Below are positions 45,241 through 57,440 of a stretch of DNA of 64,000 nucleotides, piece after piece. The notes below the pieces were generated by a model that saw nothing but the letters and a program-made list of their open reading frames with translations, was not told where the DNA came from and searched no databases. Within the stretch, counting starts at the first letter, position 1, and every line of letters starts with the position of its first letter. The DNA comes from Euphorbia lathyris (lineage: Eukaryota; Streptophyta; Magnoliopsida; Malpighiales; Euphorbiaceae), in contig NC_088914.1 of assembly GCF_963576675.1 (NCBI RefSeq), positions 81,962,441-82,026,440 on the forward strand. The letters run 5' to 3'. The position numbers were made by a program, and so were the translations under genes.

Positions 45241-48200
45241 CCTGAATAAAAAAATACCTTTCAATCATGATTCCCCTCTCCTTCATCTTCTTCATTTCAA
45301 TCATGATTCCCATTTCCTCATTCTTCTTCCCTTCAGTTGCGATTTTGATTCTGTTCTCCTCTCCTTCTCCTTCTTCGCTTCAATCGCAATTCTACTCTCC
45401 TTCTTCTTTATCGTGAGTATGCATCCTCTTCTACAATTTCTGTCTTGAAACCATTTTCAGTTCCAACTCTTGTTTCTTTTCAGCATTCATTTCTATCCCT
45501 TCATCCCTATGTCATCCAACTCAAATCAAATTCTTCCTAGCATTCATCTTTATCCCTTCATCAGAATTTTGAATTCAGTTCTCTTTACTCACTAGTTTTC
45601 TAGAGGCCAATCGCAAATTAAACAACAAGGAGATTCTGAAATAGAAGGACTAAGGGAAACTTGAAAGTGTTGAAGGGATAACAGCAATCGAGGGTGGAAA
45701 GTGATTAAGTAAGTGAAGGAAAGAACTGGGTGTTGGAACTGAAAGTGATTTTAAGGAAGAATAAGTTGAAATCCATAATCGATTTTGCTTCTCTTTCCTC
45801 ACTGGGTTCTCTGTAATCGATTTTAGATTTAGATAGTGGAAGGGAGATGAAGAGCCTCGCAAATTAAACAACATAGATTCAGAAATTGGAGGACGAAGGG
45901 ATAGCAGAAAATGAGGTCGAAGGAGACGAAGGAAAGACGGGAAAGCAGGAAACAAGAGTTGAGGGTGAAGGAAAGAAATCACGATGAAATCGCCAGTAGA
46001 ATTAGAATAATCACCCATAATTAAAGTGTAATTAAGAAGGGTGCAAGTGTATAATTCTGATTATAATTATCTGACATGACATACATGTTAACGGTGTTTA
46101 AGTTTTCCATACAAAAGGTCCAAAATTGCACCTCTAGGAAAACTATAGACCTAAATTTTTGTTATTTTATGCTTAAAGGTTAAATGTAATCTTCTCCAAA
46201 AATATTAGAGGCAAATTTACACATTATCCCTAAATTAATATAAGAGCGGGGTGAGAAAAAGTTACGAAACCCTTTGTAAATAAATATATAAAAAAAAACA
46301 AGAAGAGGATGTGGAGAAAGAAAAATGAGTAAAAACTCTACCTAGAGAATAAATTTTTAAAAACTTTATAAAACCATTATTTTCAATAAAGTGACACCTA
46401 AGTTGAAAAAAAAATTTAAAATGATTCTTTTTATTTCTCTTTTATTTTGACTATTTTATATATAGGGTCCGTTTGTTTTACCTACTGTTTACTGTTACGA
46501 TTTGTTGTTTCTTGTTGGAAAATATTGCTTTTGTAAAAAACAAAGATTCCGTAAAATACTACTTTTCAAATATAAAAGGAAAACAGGATGTCATTAACCA
46601 AACATCTAAAACTCTTCATTTTGAAATGAAAAAAAAATAAATAAGAGCATGAAAATGAACAACTAAACACCCTCATAGTATAGATAGGTTGTTTTAGTTA
46701 TTTCAACATTTCAATTTAAAGGCTTGATTACAAAATGATAGTATGGAATGAGAATGAAAATATTAAAAGTCTCATTTAATTTCTGATGCGGTGGATGATA
46801 ACATCTGGCGTCCTATTCGAGCAATGCCGAGAGTTCAAGCATAGGTATTGGGAGTTGGTTTTTAAACATTCTCTTCGACAAGGGAATTGAGTTACTGACC
46901 GGTGGACTAATTCTACAGGATCTGTTGCATTGGGCTTTCATAATTGTAAGGGTCAAATACATGAATATTATAATTAAGTACAAAATTACAATTAAGTCAT
47001 ATCACCAAACTTAATTCTTAATATGTCATTATTCTCTATATATTATGATTTTAAATTATAATTTAAAAAATCTATACTCCAATTCATAAATCATAAACCC
47101 TAGAAAATATATTATAGACTTCTAATTTATAAATTATAATCCTTAAAATATATTAAAAGTACTGATTTTACTAGTTTGACATAATCCAAAATTATGACTT
47201 GACATAGTTGTAAATAATTTTTTAAATATGAATTTCTGTGTAATTTTCCCTAATTGGTAAGGTGCCTCCTGTAGGCCTCCAATGCATTAGATGATCTGAT
47301 GGATACTTCAATATCGAGACGACGTTCGTCTAATTACCTTTCTGTTTTCTTTTTGTTTTGTTTAGTCTCTCATGTAGGGAAAAAAAAAATCATAGGGAAG
47401 GAGAATAATATTACCTGCTATGTGGGAATAAACTATTCCATCTATCACAAGAAATAAAAAAAAAATGAAGAGCACAGGAAATCAAATTTAATTTCACCGC
47501 CTCTCACTCTCTTTTTATACTTTTGCACAAATTATCTTATTTCACCATCTCTCACTACCATTCTCTCTCCCACTCACATTCTCTTCAACCTATTTCCGGT
47601 TTACTGTTACTTTTACTGTTGTGATTTGTTGTTTGATGTTCATTGTTTGATTATTAAGGTTTGATAAAATTATGATTAATTGTCAGTATTAGTATATAAA
47701 TTGACTAATATGGACATGTTTTAAATTAAATTAAAAAAAGTTTCTACCACAATATCCTAATTAAATTTTGTTAACACTAGACAAACAATATAATCAAAGG
47801 TAAATAGGTAAAAAAAATGTGGATTTTACAAAGCACAACCCATGATAAGAAGAATTATAATCTCCCAAACATCCCCACCATGAGTACTAGTCTCTTGATA
47901 TTAGTCCCACCCTCATTTCCCACAATCAAGAAAAGTTTCCATTTCAATTCCTATAAGCATCATTTACTGTTCAAAAACTTCTACACAAACAACAATGGAT
48001 AGATGTTTTAACAAGAGAAAAAAAAACCCCTCTAAATTTAAACCATAAACATTTAGGACAGTACCGTTAAAACTGCTTTTCATAAAATGAGTAGAAAATG
48101 GAATAAACAAATATCCCCTTCTACAATCAAAAATACTTTCCATGTATACTTGGAAAAGATAAAAAAAAGTAAATTTCATTTCATTGAAGGTCTAAAAAGC

Positions 48201-48621
48201 AAGGGATAGCTAAAAAAATTAGATTTTGATTAAAAATGACATATAAAAGGAAACATACAAGGGATCAATATCCAAACACACATTCCTAGTTATTACTGAA
48301 ATCGAGGTTATTTTCGGAATTTCGTCTCAATAAATAACAAAATCAGTTAAGGAAAAGTTTCAAAAGAGTATAAGAAAAAAAGAAAACAGAATGTATCAAA
48401 GTGTAATTCCTTTGGCTTTAATAATGAAGAAACAGTGTATATGCACAGAACAAAATCACATGTACAAATTGAAATTGGAACTTCAATGACTAAAACTAAA
48501 ATGTAACACTCCTCACATATGACCAAAAAAGATGGAACAAAAACAATTACAAACAAATGCATTCAAATAGATCACCAGAAAAATAAATGCCAAATGTTTT
48601 CAAAATTTGAGAACAGAAAAA
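45241..48621. other. Intergenic DNA with low-complexity and MITE fragments
   Basis: No gene is supported. 45250-45420 is CT-rich with repeated 'caatcatgattcccct' words. 46070-46215 looks like one arm of a MITE ('aaaaggtccaaaattgcacctctagg'). A possible small MITE with GGGTCCGTTTG-type ends lies at about 46465-46673, without a clear target duplication. The 47817-48002 frame has no motif. The last few hundred bases before 48622 probably include the 3' untranslated region of the quinone reductase gene. Confidence 0.4.
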
Positions 48622-50904
48622 TCAAGCCTGGGCAAGTTTCTTTACCATTGCAGCCATATATTTGCCCTGATGTTCTGCAAGTGCCAGCTCTGGTTCTGTT
48701 GGTTCTCTTGAGCCGTCGCCAGCATAAATGCCAGCACCATAAGGAGAACCTCCTCGAATAGAATCAATCTTGAACATACCAGCTCCAAATGTGTATCCAA
48801 TAGGAACAAATAGCATTCCATGGTGAGCTAACTGGGTAATTGCTGTCCATCTGTTACGAAGAATCAAGAGAAATGGTGAAAAATGGAGACTGATTCGTAT
48901 ACATATAGGTTTTTGAGAAAGCAAATTGATGTAACCTTCCATTATCAAGGCGAGCTATACGAATTTCAAATAGGGCATTCATTCATACAAACAATTCAAA
49001 CAAGACAAATCCTAACTGTCGATGAGATATATACTCCTTTATGAGGTTTTTCACTCAAGAACTGAAAAATGTCCGACATCAAAAGATTTAACTAAAGCGA
49101 ACTCTCTTATTGATGATCGCAAACATGTTAAATGCTAAAAATTTAGTAAGCAACAGTTAAAACAAACTTATTTTGCATTCTATTTGCAACTCCTCATACG
49201 AGACACATAAAACTGAGATACTAGCCCCAAATTTCGGGCCAAGAAGTCTTGGGATTGGGTGGGAAAAGACCAAATACTTTGCAGATTCATGCCTTTCAAA
49301 TATAGCAGAACTAACAAGACACTCGGCCTCCTGGTAAAAAGTTCAGGAAAACCTAAACTTCGCCAGTAAGATCCTAAACTTATTCTGATTGTAAATTAAA
49401 GAGCGATTTTTTAGCTGCATTCACTTCTTAATTTTCTGGGGTGATTCTACAATGGACCAAAAACATGCAAGTCCCTAGGACGCATCCAAGTAGCACTCGC
49501 ACACGTTGGTCTACCTGAATGTACCATATTCCACAGTAAAATCTATCCCTCTAGGGCCTGCAGCATAAAGATTATAACTAAAATAGGCAACTAAACCAAG
49601 TATTTTCTTCCCCCAACGAAACTCAGATATCAAAATGTAATTTAGCTCATTCTAAGATGATACATTGTCAATTTCATTTGTGAACATTTGCACTAATATC
49701 TACAATTCTCTTTTTCTGTTCCCCTTGTCTAGTTGATCAGCCACCACTTGGCCAGCAAAGCAGTGTGCTATATCACCCTTTCATGTGGCTTATGATCCAT
49801 CATAAAGTAAAGTATTAAGAAAGAAATCAAATCCCTTCAACTCCATCCAAGATGGCTTCAATAAATTGAAAAGCATTAGCATAAAACACTTTTTTTCAAG
49901 CAACCACTAAGAATTAGTTCATCTAACTCAACCAATAATTCCTAAATTTTGATCATGAAATCTAATTAACTTCTTAGATATGAACACTAATCCCTCACCT
50001 TCCGAAGTTGGGATACCTCATCGTATACTTTAATTCACTTCTCAAAAATAGGAAAAGTAAAATATGCATCATCCAAAAATAATGTTCTTGAAAATCCTTG
50101 TGCAAATATGATTTTATCAGTACCTTTGACACAATCACAAAAGTTCATATGTACACTTGGAGTACATGACAAAGCTTATATAAACTAATTGAACATTCAA
50201 ATCATATAATCTCCAATTAGTAATGCTCTACTCAAGCTTATCTTTCTAATTGCTCTTCCCATAATCAAGATTATAAAGATCTAATAACTGCAAAAAGACA
50301 TGGATGCATTATAATTTGAATCTTGAGCATTTCAAATGAAGGGATGAAATATAGCTTACGCTGTGGTTTCTTGACCGCCACCTTGAGTTCCAGTGCTGAC
50401 GAAAAATCCAGCAGGTTTTCCAGCAAGTTTCTGCTCCTTCCATAACTGACCAGTCGAATCAAAAAACGACTTCATCTGAGCAGCCATACAGCCGTACCTC
50501 GTCGGGAATCCAAACAAAATTCCATCGGCATCCACCAATTCCGCAGCCGTTATTTCCGGAATCTCAGAGTCCTTCGGCGGCGCCTTCATGTTCTTCAACA
50601 CCTCATCTGTTAACGTCTCCGGCACTTGATACAAAATACCCTGAACTCCTTCAACTCCGTCTACTCCCTTCTTCATCCTCCTGGCTAATCCTTCCACGTG
50701 ACCGTACATCGAGTAAAATACAATGAATAGCTTCAATTCTGAAACGGATTCGATTTCCGGTACTGCGTCACTACTTACATTGTTATTGACTGCGTTATCG
50801 TCGTCGACAGGGATCGGTGCGACATTAGACAAAAGTTGGCGGTCGTCGGCGACGGCAGACTTTTTGCTCTTGCTCGGAACACAGCCTCCTCCTTTCCCCA
50901 TCAA
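48622..50904 (-). CDS. FQR1-like NAD(P)H:quinone oxidoreductase (WrbA family), two exons
   Basis: Exons: 50904-50360 and 48850-48622, with a 1509-bp GT-AG intron; 257 residues. WrbA/FQR1 flavoproteins bind FMN and reduce quinones by two electrons, limiting redox cycling. The flavodoxin-like domain starts after an N-terminal extension of about 55 residues: [20 protein letters not shown] is the FMN phosphate loop. [38 protein letters not shown] and [15 protein letters not shown] are family hallmarks, followed by [20 protein letters not shown]. The extension begins [15 protein letters not shown]. If the second ATG (50901) is used, Gly2 with a nearby Cys and a basic tail makes a good myristoylation/palmitoylation signal. 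This matches, from memory, the longer Arabidopsis paralog At4g36750 rather than the short FQR1. No damage is seen. Confidence 0.95.
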
Positions 50905-51386
50905 GAATTACCCAATTCCGAGCAAGAATTGGGAAATCTGGTAATGGATGCTGAGGAAGAAGGTATTTGATTAGGTGCTTCAAAAAGCTCTGGATCGAAC
51001 AATGGCGGATCTCTGGGTTCTGAATATTCAGTTCAACGAGGCAGAGTTGGTGGAGAGTGGAGAGACGGCAGAGCTAAGAGAATCATAAGGAAAAGAAACG
51101 ACGTCGTATTAGTAGAGTAGATGAACTGTAGGCTTCAGAGTTTGAGTACGACGTCGTTCGCAACTGTCGATTAGTGGATGGCGGCGGGCCATTGTGATTG
51201 GCAAAATTGTCGCAGCTGACGTAACACTGAGTTTCCTTGGATACCGGCGATATTGGCGGTTAGTGACGAACGACTGGATAGCATGACCATGCCACGTGGG
51301 TTATTCATGGATTTGATTAAATTTGAAAACATAATGATCGGAATAAAATAATATATTATTTATGATTGAAAGATAGTAAAGGATTA
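50905..51386 (-). promoter_or_regulatory. Upstream region of the quinone reductase gene
   Basis: These 480 bp lie between the coding start and a Harbinger element that landed upstream. They are notably richer in G+C than the surroundings near 51080-51300 and contain 'cgacgtcgt' palindromes at about 51099 and 51150, which include the ACGT core bound by plant bZIP factors. Regulatory function is inferred only. Confidence 0.4.
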
Positions 51387-53483
51387 GAGCAAGTGCAATG
51401 CTTGTATCACTTTGATAAAGTGATACAATTAAATGAATTAGTGCATTGTGGGGGAGTGAATCAAGTGAGGAGAGGAAATGTGTATCACAATTGTGATACA
51501 ATTGGGTGAGAGTGAAAGCTTTTAATTGTTTATGATCCACGTCCACAATTGCGGTTGAGATCGCGCTTCAGCTGGCGTGTGATACACGCGCGCATGAGGC
51601 GCGTCTCAGCCGCAGTTGTGGACTAATCCAACTATTTAAAAAAAATCGGAAAAGCAAGCGGTGGCATTTGTTGTATTTGAAATGAAAGCGATGACATTTT
51701 TTTAAAACAATCGGAAAAGCCGAAATTGTGGACTGATCCAACTATTTTGTGGGACGAAGCAGATGATCATATTGGGCAAGCTATCGTACAAGAAATTGTC
51801 GAACCATTGGCACCAATTCGTCATAGAAGACATATCAACCGTAATCGTGAAGAAGGAGCCGAACGTTTATATAAAGATTACTTTGCTGATGCACCAGTAT
51901 ACAACGACCAAATATTTCGAAGAAGGTTTCGGATGAGTAGACCATTGTTCATGCGTATAGTCCAACCATTGGAGAACCATACAGTCTATTTTGCATAGAG
52001 GGTTGATGCATTAGGGAGGATGAGATTCACACCCATTCAAAAATGCACTGCAGCTTTACGTATGCTAGCTTATGGAGAGGTCGCTGATCGTGAAGATGAG
52101 TACATCAGGATTGCTGAAACCACAGCATTAGAATGTTTATCGAAATTCTGTCGGGCCATAATTGAGGTTTTCGGAGCAGTTTATATGCGTAGGCTAAATG
52201 CTGATGACGTTAAACGCTTATTCTCTATGCACGATGATATCCATTGGTTTCCAGGTATGCTTGGGAGTCTGGATTGCATTCACTAGCCTTGGAAGAATTG
52301 TCCTATTGGGTGGCAAGGACAATACACCCGATGGGATCAAGGCGTGCCTACAATTATGCTTGAAGTTGTTGCTTTACAAGATCTTTGGATATGACATGCA
52401 TTCTTTGGTGTTGTTGGGTCGAACAACGACTTTACTGTCCTTAACAGATCACCTTTGTTTCAGGACAAGATAGAAGGAAAATCTCCACCAGAGGATTACA
52501 TGGTTAATGGTAAGATGTACAACATGGGGTACTACCTCGTTGATGGTATATATCCAGAATGAGCTACATTTGTGAAAAACTTTCCACATGCTATTAATCC
52601 GAAACAAATTTTGTTCACGACAATGCATAACTCTGCTAGGAAGGATGTGGAACGGGCTTTCGGTGTACTTCAGGCTCGTTTTAACATTGTTCGTGGACCT
52701 GCCAGGCTATGGGAACAAAGAAAACTTCATGACATGATGGAAGCTTGCATTATACTACATAATATGATTGTTGAAGACGAGCGAAACACGTATTGTAGGG
52801 ACTATCCTCCTGAAATTTTTGAAGCGGAAGTCATTGAAGGCGCTGCGCGAGGAAACCCTCCAATTGTTTTAAAAAACTTAGTTAGACAGGAGTTGGCAAT
52901 TTGCAATAGAGCGACACATACCGTGCTAACTGATGATCTAGTTAAGCATATATGGCGACGTCATGGAACGAGAGATCTCAACCAAAGACCTAGCGGTTCA
53001 GTTGCTTAATATGTTGCGTGTTCCAATGTCATTGTTTTTTTATCGTCCATTGTTTCGTGCTTTTAATGTAATTTTTTCGTTTTTAAATCTTGTATTTTAT
53101 TCCTTTTCGTATTCTCGTGTTTTATTTCAATAAAAAATATCGTTTGTGATATATGTTATTTTTGCAATTAATTATATTTTTTTAATTAACTATTTCGGTG
53201 GAAAATAATTATAAATATAATTGATATTTATTTTTTAACTAATTTATAGATTAATTGAATTATTTAAATTGAATGATGGAATAATTAGATTAATTGTTTG
53301 GTGGATAGAAATAATAATTTATTTGAAATGTGTAAGAGTTTTATGACAAGTGGGACCTACGTAGAAAAGTGATACAAATAGGTGTAATGGAGATGTGGTT
53401 GAATGTATTAGTTTTTTTTGAAAAAAGTGGGTTTTTTGTGAAGTCATACAAAAAAAAAAGTGACTCAAGCATTGTGGATGCTC
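51387..53483 (+). mobile_element. PIF/Harbinger element with HARBI1-like transposase
   Basis: The ends GAGCAAGTGCAATGCTTG and (reverse complement) GAGCATCCACAATGCTTG are flanked by TTA (51384-51386 and 53484-53486), the PIF/Harbinger target. The element is 2097 bp and has one transposase gene. The second, Myb-like gene that autonomous Harbinger elements use for DNA binding is not present, so a partner protein would be needed. A subterminal hairpin at about 51541-51626 (GTCCACAATTGCGGTTGAG and its imperfect complement) and a repeated 'gtggactratccaactattt' at about 51617 and 51728 could be binding sites. Confidence 0.9.
51726..53009 (+). pseudogene. HARBI1-like transposase, one frame with four stops
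   Basis: A single reading frame of 427 codons covers the protein without any insertion or deletion. It has an N-terminal region (ERLYKDYFADAPVYNDQIF), FTPIQKCTAALRMLAYG, and the DDE nuclease: first Asp in GMLGSLDCIH, second in GVVGSNNDFTVL, Glu in RKDVERAFGVLQARF. The C-terminal ACIILHNMIVEDER follows. Transposases of this type cut and rejoin at 3-bp targets. Four stops interrupt the frame: TAG 51996, TAG 52284, TGA 52392 and TGA 52560. By family alignment from memory, the first replaces Gln and the others Trp; each needs a single C-to-T or G-to-A change. The catalytic triad is intact in the frame, but no full protein can be made. Confidence 0.9.
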
Positions 53484-53800
53484 TTACAATCATAATTGTG
53501 AAATCTGACATGTTAATTGAAATCCGCATTTTGATAGTCGTAAAATTAAGATTCCACTCGTAAATTGAAATCTTTTATAAAATGAAAAGGATATAAAAAG
53601 ATCTCTAACATGTACAATTAGGAATAATTTTACTCCCAACGTTTAAAATGATGCAATTTTATCCATAACGTTTACAACTAGGAGCAATTTTACTCCTAAC
53701 TTCAAATCTCAAACAAAGATCATCCAACCAAACCATTCATCTTCATAACCATTCCACACTCACTTCTGCAACCTATCTCCCGTGGAAATTGCAAATCCAA
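53484..53800. other. Intergenic DNA with a Mutator-MITE fragment
   Basis: The only recognisable piece is 53614-53704, which carries the 'gcaattttactcctaacg' units of the MITE family at 6311-6890, one arm only. Confidence 0.55.
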
Positions 53801-56800
53801 GTCATCCTAATCAGGCATGAAATCTATTAGTTTGTCGATGGCAACTTCCTTCATCTCCTGCCATTGTTACTGTAAATGGCATTGAGCAACAAAATGAAGC
53901 ACTGAAATTCTAGACTCGTCAAGACAAGCTGTTATTCGATGCTTTGGTTGGTTCTCTTTTCCAATCTCTTATTCCAATAATCTCTAATGCCCAAACTACC
54001 AAAGATTTATGGGATATCCTTGCAAATACCTATGCTAAACCGAGCAAAGGTTATATCAAGCAATTGAAAGGTCAATTCACCGAATCTCAAAAGGAAAAAG
54101 CACCATCACCGAATATATACAAGCTATTAAAGCTTGTGCCGATCAGCTTGCTTCGTTGGGCAAAGTCATCGAACAAGAGGATCTCATTGATCATGTTCTC
54201 CTTGGCATGGATACTCATTATAACTCTGTAATTGAGTCTGTTAATGCCAGAGACACTCCTATTTCTTTTGACAAACTCTATGAACGATTGATAAACCGAG
54301 AACTCACTATCAAACAGAGTCATCATGACTCATCTCTTCCTACCACTGCGGTTGCTGCCTCCCCTCTACATAAAATCAGAATTATAATCGTTCAAATTCT
54401 TCTGACATTCTTCCAACTCCTGGAAACAATAACATCAAATAGCCTCGCTCTTTCTTGGGTAAATTTTAGTGATGCGGAAGACAATGACATGTGATGTCTT
54501 AATGCTCTCTTTTTACTCAAAAAAATTCCCATGCAACACCGCCAACTCCTTCTTTCAACAATAATCGTGTTGCATCTTCTCATTACAAAACTATTTTGCT
54601 AGAAGCTAATATTGCTCACGCCATTAGTCCATCGTCTTCTTTAACTTGGTTGCTTGACAGTGGAGCATCCCATCAGGTTACTAATGATCTTCAGAATCCG
54701 GCACTGCATGCTCCTTATGATGGAACTGAGGAGCTAATTATTGGTGATAGTACATGTTTACACATCTCTCATATTGGTTCTCTTACCCTTTCAAAATTTT
54801 CATCTCCACTTAAACTAAATAATATAATTTTATGTACGACCATTCTCATAAATATCATCTCTATCTCTCAATTATGTGTTGATAATAATGCCTCTATTGA
54901 ATTCTTACCAAACTGCTTTCTTGTGAAGGATATCAAAACGGGGAAATCTCTCTTTCAGGGTCTAGTTAAATCCGGTGTCTATGAAATCCAGCCAAATGTT
55001 CCTTGAGTCTTCACCAACATCACAAACAACTCTCTTGATTGGCATCATAGACTAGCTCATCCATCTCTTACAATTTTCAAATATCGTGTCTCCAAAAATA
55101 ATTTAAATGTTTCTAGCATCTCTATTCTAGATTGTAATTTTTGTTCTCACAATAAAAGTCATAAACTTCCTTTCCCTGTGTCTTCTATCTCCTCTACTAC
55201 TCCTTTACAATATATAAACACTGATTTATGGACTTTCCCCATTTATTCCCATGATGGTTTTAAATATTATCTGATTTTTGTTGATCATTTCACAATATAT
55301 ATATATGGTTCTATCCATTAAAACAAAAGTCAAATACTCATGACCAGTGGCGGGAACCAGGACCCCTGATCACCCGAGTCTCAAACATATCAGTAAAAAA
55401 AATTCAAAACGTAAAAAAAAAACGAAATTAATTGTGCAGTTGCCGTTAAATTTTCAAAGTCCAGCCCGTTAGGGCTGGGCAAAATTTTTTTTGCCTCCAA
55501 CACATTAAAACTGTAAAAATGTTATCATTTTTTTAGAAACTAGTATTGAACTAATAGAAAATTAAACATGTTTATTTTTTTTTAATGGTAAAGACATAAA
55601 AATGAATATTAAATATGTCTACTTTTTTTTAATGGTAAAGACATATTAAAAATGAATTCAAAAGTGTTATCAAAATAAAAATAAAGAGTTCATTTAAATT
55701 AATTAATAATAGTAACATGTTTTTATAATTATTGAAAAATAAAATAAAAATAAATAAAAACTTTTTTTAAAAAAATGAGATTGAAGGGAGTTGAACATAG
55801 AACCTCTTAAGTAGAAGTAAACATCCTTAACCATCTCATTTACCTTTAAACATTAAAATAATATTACATAGAGTCAATATAATTCTGTCCAAAATATTAC
55901 CAGACACCATTACTATTTTTTTTTTCTCAATTCTCCGGCCGCTTGCCGGGGCTCGAGCCCCCCCCCCCCCCCCTAACCCCCCTTGGTTCCGCCCCTGCTC
56001 ATGACATTTTTATACGGTATAAAAATTTAGTTGAAAAATTCTATTAACTTCCACTTATAACTCTGTACTATGATAATGGTGGTGAATAAGATGCTCTTCA
56101 AAAGTATCTTGCTATAGATGGGATTACTCATCTTACTACTCCCCCTCATACCCCTTAACATAATGGCCAGTCTGAATGACCCCATAGACACATTATTAAA
56201 ACTTGTCTAGCTTTCTTAACTCATGCCTTTATGCCCTTAGAGTATTGGACAAATGCTTGCTCAACAGTAGTATATCTCATAAATCGTCTTCTAACTCCCA
56301 CCTTACAAAATGCTTCCCCGTATCTCAAAAATTTTAGAAAATTACCCATAAGCTATGCAATTTTGGTTGTCTCTGATATCCCTGGCTCAAACCTTACACC
56401 AAGCATAAACTTGACTCTAAGTCTCTTCCTTGTGTTTTCATTGGTTGCTCATCAACTCAGAATGCTTACTATTGCTTATAACCTAGATTTCACAAAATAT
56501 ATACCTCTCGGCACGTTCATTTTGTAGAAACCAAATTTCCATTCTCTGATTTGTGTTCTAAAAAACACTCCCCTCACAGTTTATTGGTACATTTTAGTCC
56601 TTTTTCTCTTCCGATCTTGTCTTCTCATATCCCTATAAATCACAACACTTCTCTCTCTCTCTACACCTGACACGAGTAATAACACACGGCCCTCAACTTC
56701 TTCTTCTGCTACCCCAAACTCGACATCCCAATCTGTCCCCACCAGTCCAAATTCATTTATGTCCTTCCCATCCCACTCTATTGCCCCTAGTGCAAATTCA

Positions 56801-57440
56801 CACTCTTCCTTGCCTTCAACATCTCCTAAAATCAACATCACTTCATCTATAGCCTCAGATAATTCCACATCACATTCTAATCCTTTACCAACATCATCTT
56901 CTTCGTCCCATTCTTCCCATCATATGACCACTCGGTTATGAGATAATATCCGTAAAGCTATTACTAAACTTAATCTAAATGCTCAGCTTGTAGATTCTGA
57001 AACACTTCCTAAAACTATTGCTCAAGCTCTTAAAAGTCCCTTATGGTGTAAAGCCATGGATGAGGAATTCGATGCTCTTGTTCGTAATAACACTTAGATA
57101 CTTGTACCTCCATCCATCTCTCAAAATATTGTAAGATGTAAGTGGGTTTTTCATATCAAGAGACACCAAAATGGAAAAATTACTCAGTACAAAGCTAGAC
57201 AAGTTGCATGAGGTTTCTATTAAAACCCCGACCTTGATTGTAATGAAATATTCAGCCCTATTGTCAAACCTGCAACAGTTCTCTTAGTTATTTCAATTGT
57301 TGCAAGTCAAGGGTGGCCCTTGCGCCAACTTGACATTAACAATGCTTTTTTGCAGGGTACTTTGTTAGATGAAGTTTACAATATTAAACCGCTAGGATAC
57401 AATGATACCACACATCTGAACTTTGTGTGCAAATTAAATA
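53800..57440 (+). pseudogene. Decayed Ty1/copia element (gag-protease-integrase-RT)
   Basis: Pieces lie in canonical copia order. Gag at 53944-54330 reads TTKDLWDILANTYAKPSKG and IKQLKGQFTESQ. Protease at 54640 reads TWLLDSGASHQVTNDLQN. The gag-pre-integrase motif DWHHRLAHPS is near 55040, the integrase core INTDLWTFPIYSHDGFKYYL near 55220, then PLEYWTNACSTVVYLINRL at 56234. RT at 57070-57390 reads VRCKWVFHIKRHQNGKITQY and WPLRQLDINNAFLQG. Many stops and frame slips make it inactive. No LTRs were recognised at either end; on the right it runs into the LTR of the next copia element, so it is truncated. It is split at 55345-55997 by a hAT element. Confidence 0.88.
55345..55997. mobile_element. 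hAT-type MITE in the copia integrase region
   Basis: The left end CAGTGGCGGGAACCAGG and the reverse complement of the right, CAGGGGCGGAACCAAGG, are flanked by a perfect 8-bp duplication CTCATGAC (55337-55344 and 55998-56005). Excising it with one duplication copy rejoins the integrase text between its active-site Asp residues. The element contains a long C run at about 55959-55973 and is non-coding. It belongs to the same family as 22533-23125 and 43344. Confidence 0.9.

Noticed and set aside
50723..50944. 73-codon + strand frame
   Set aside because: It is the complement of the first exon of the quinone reductase.
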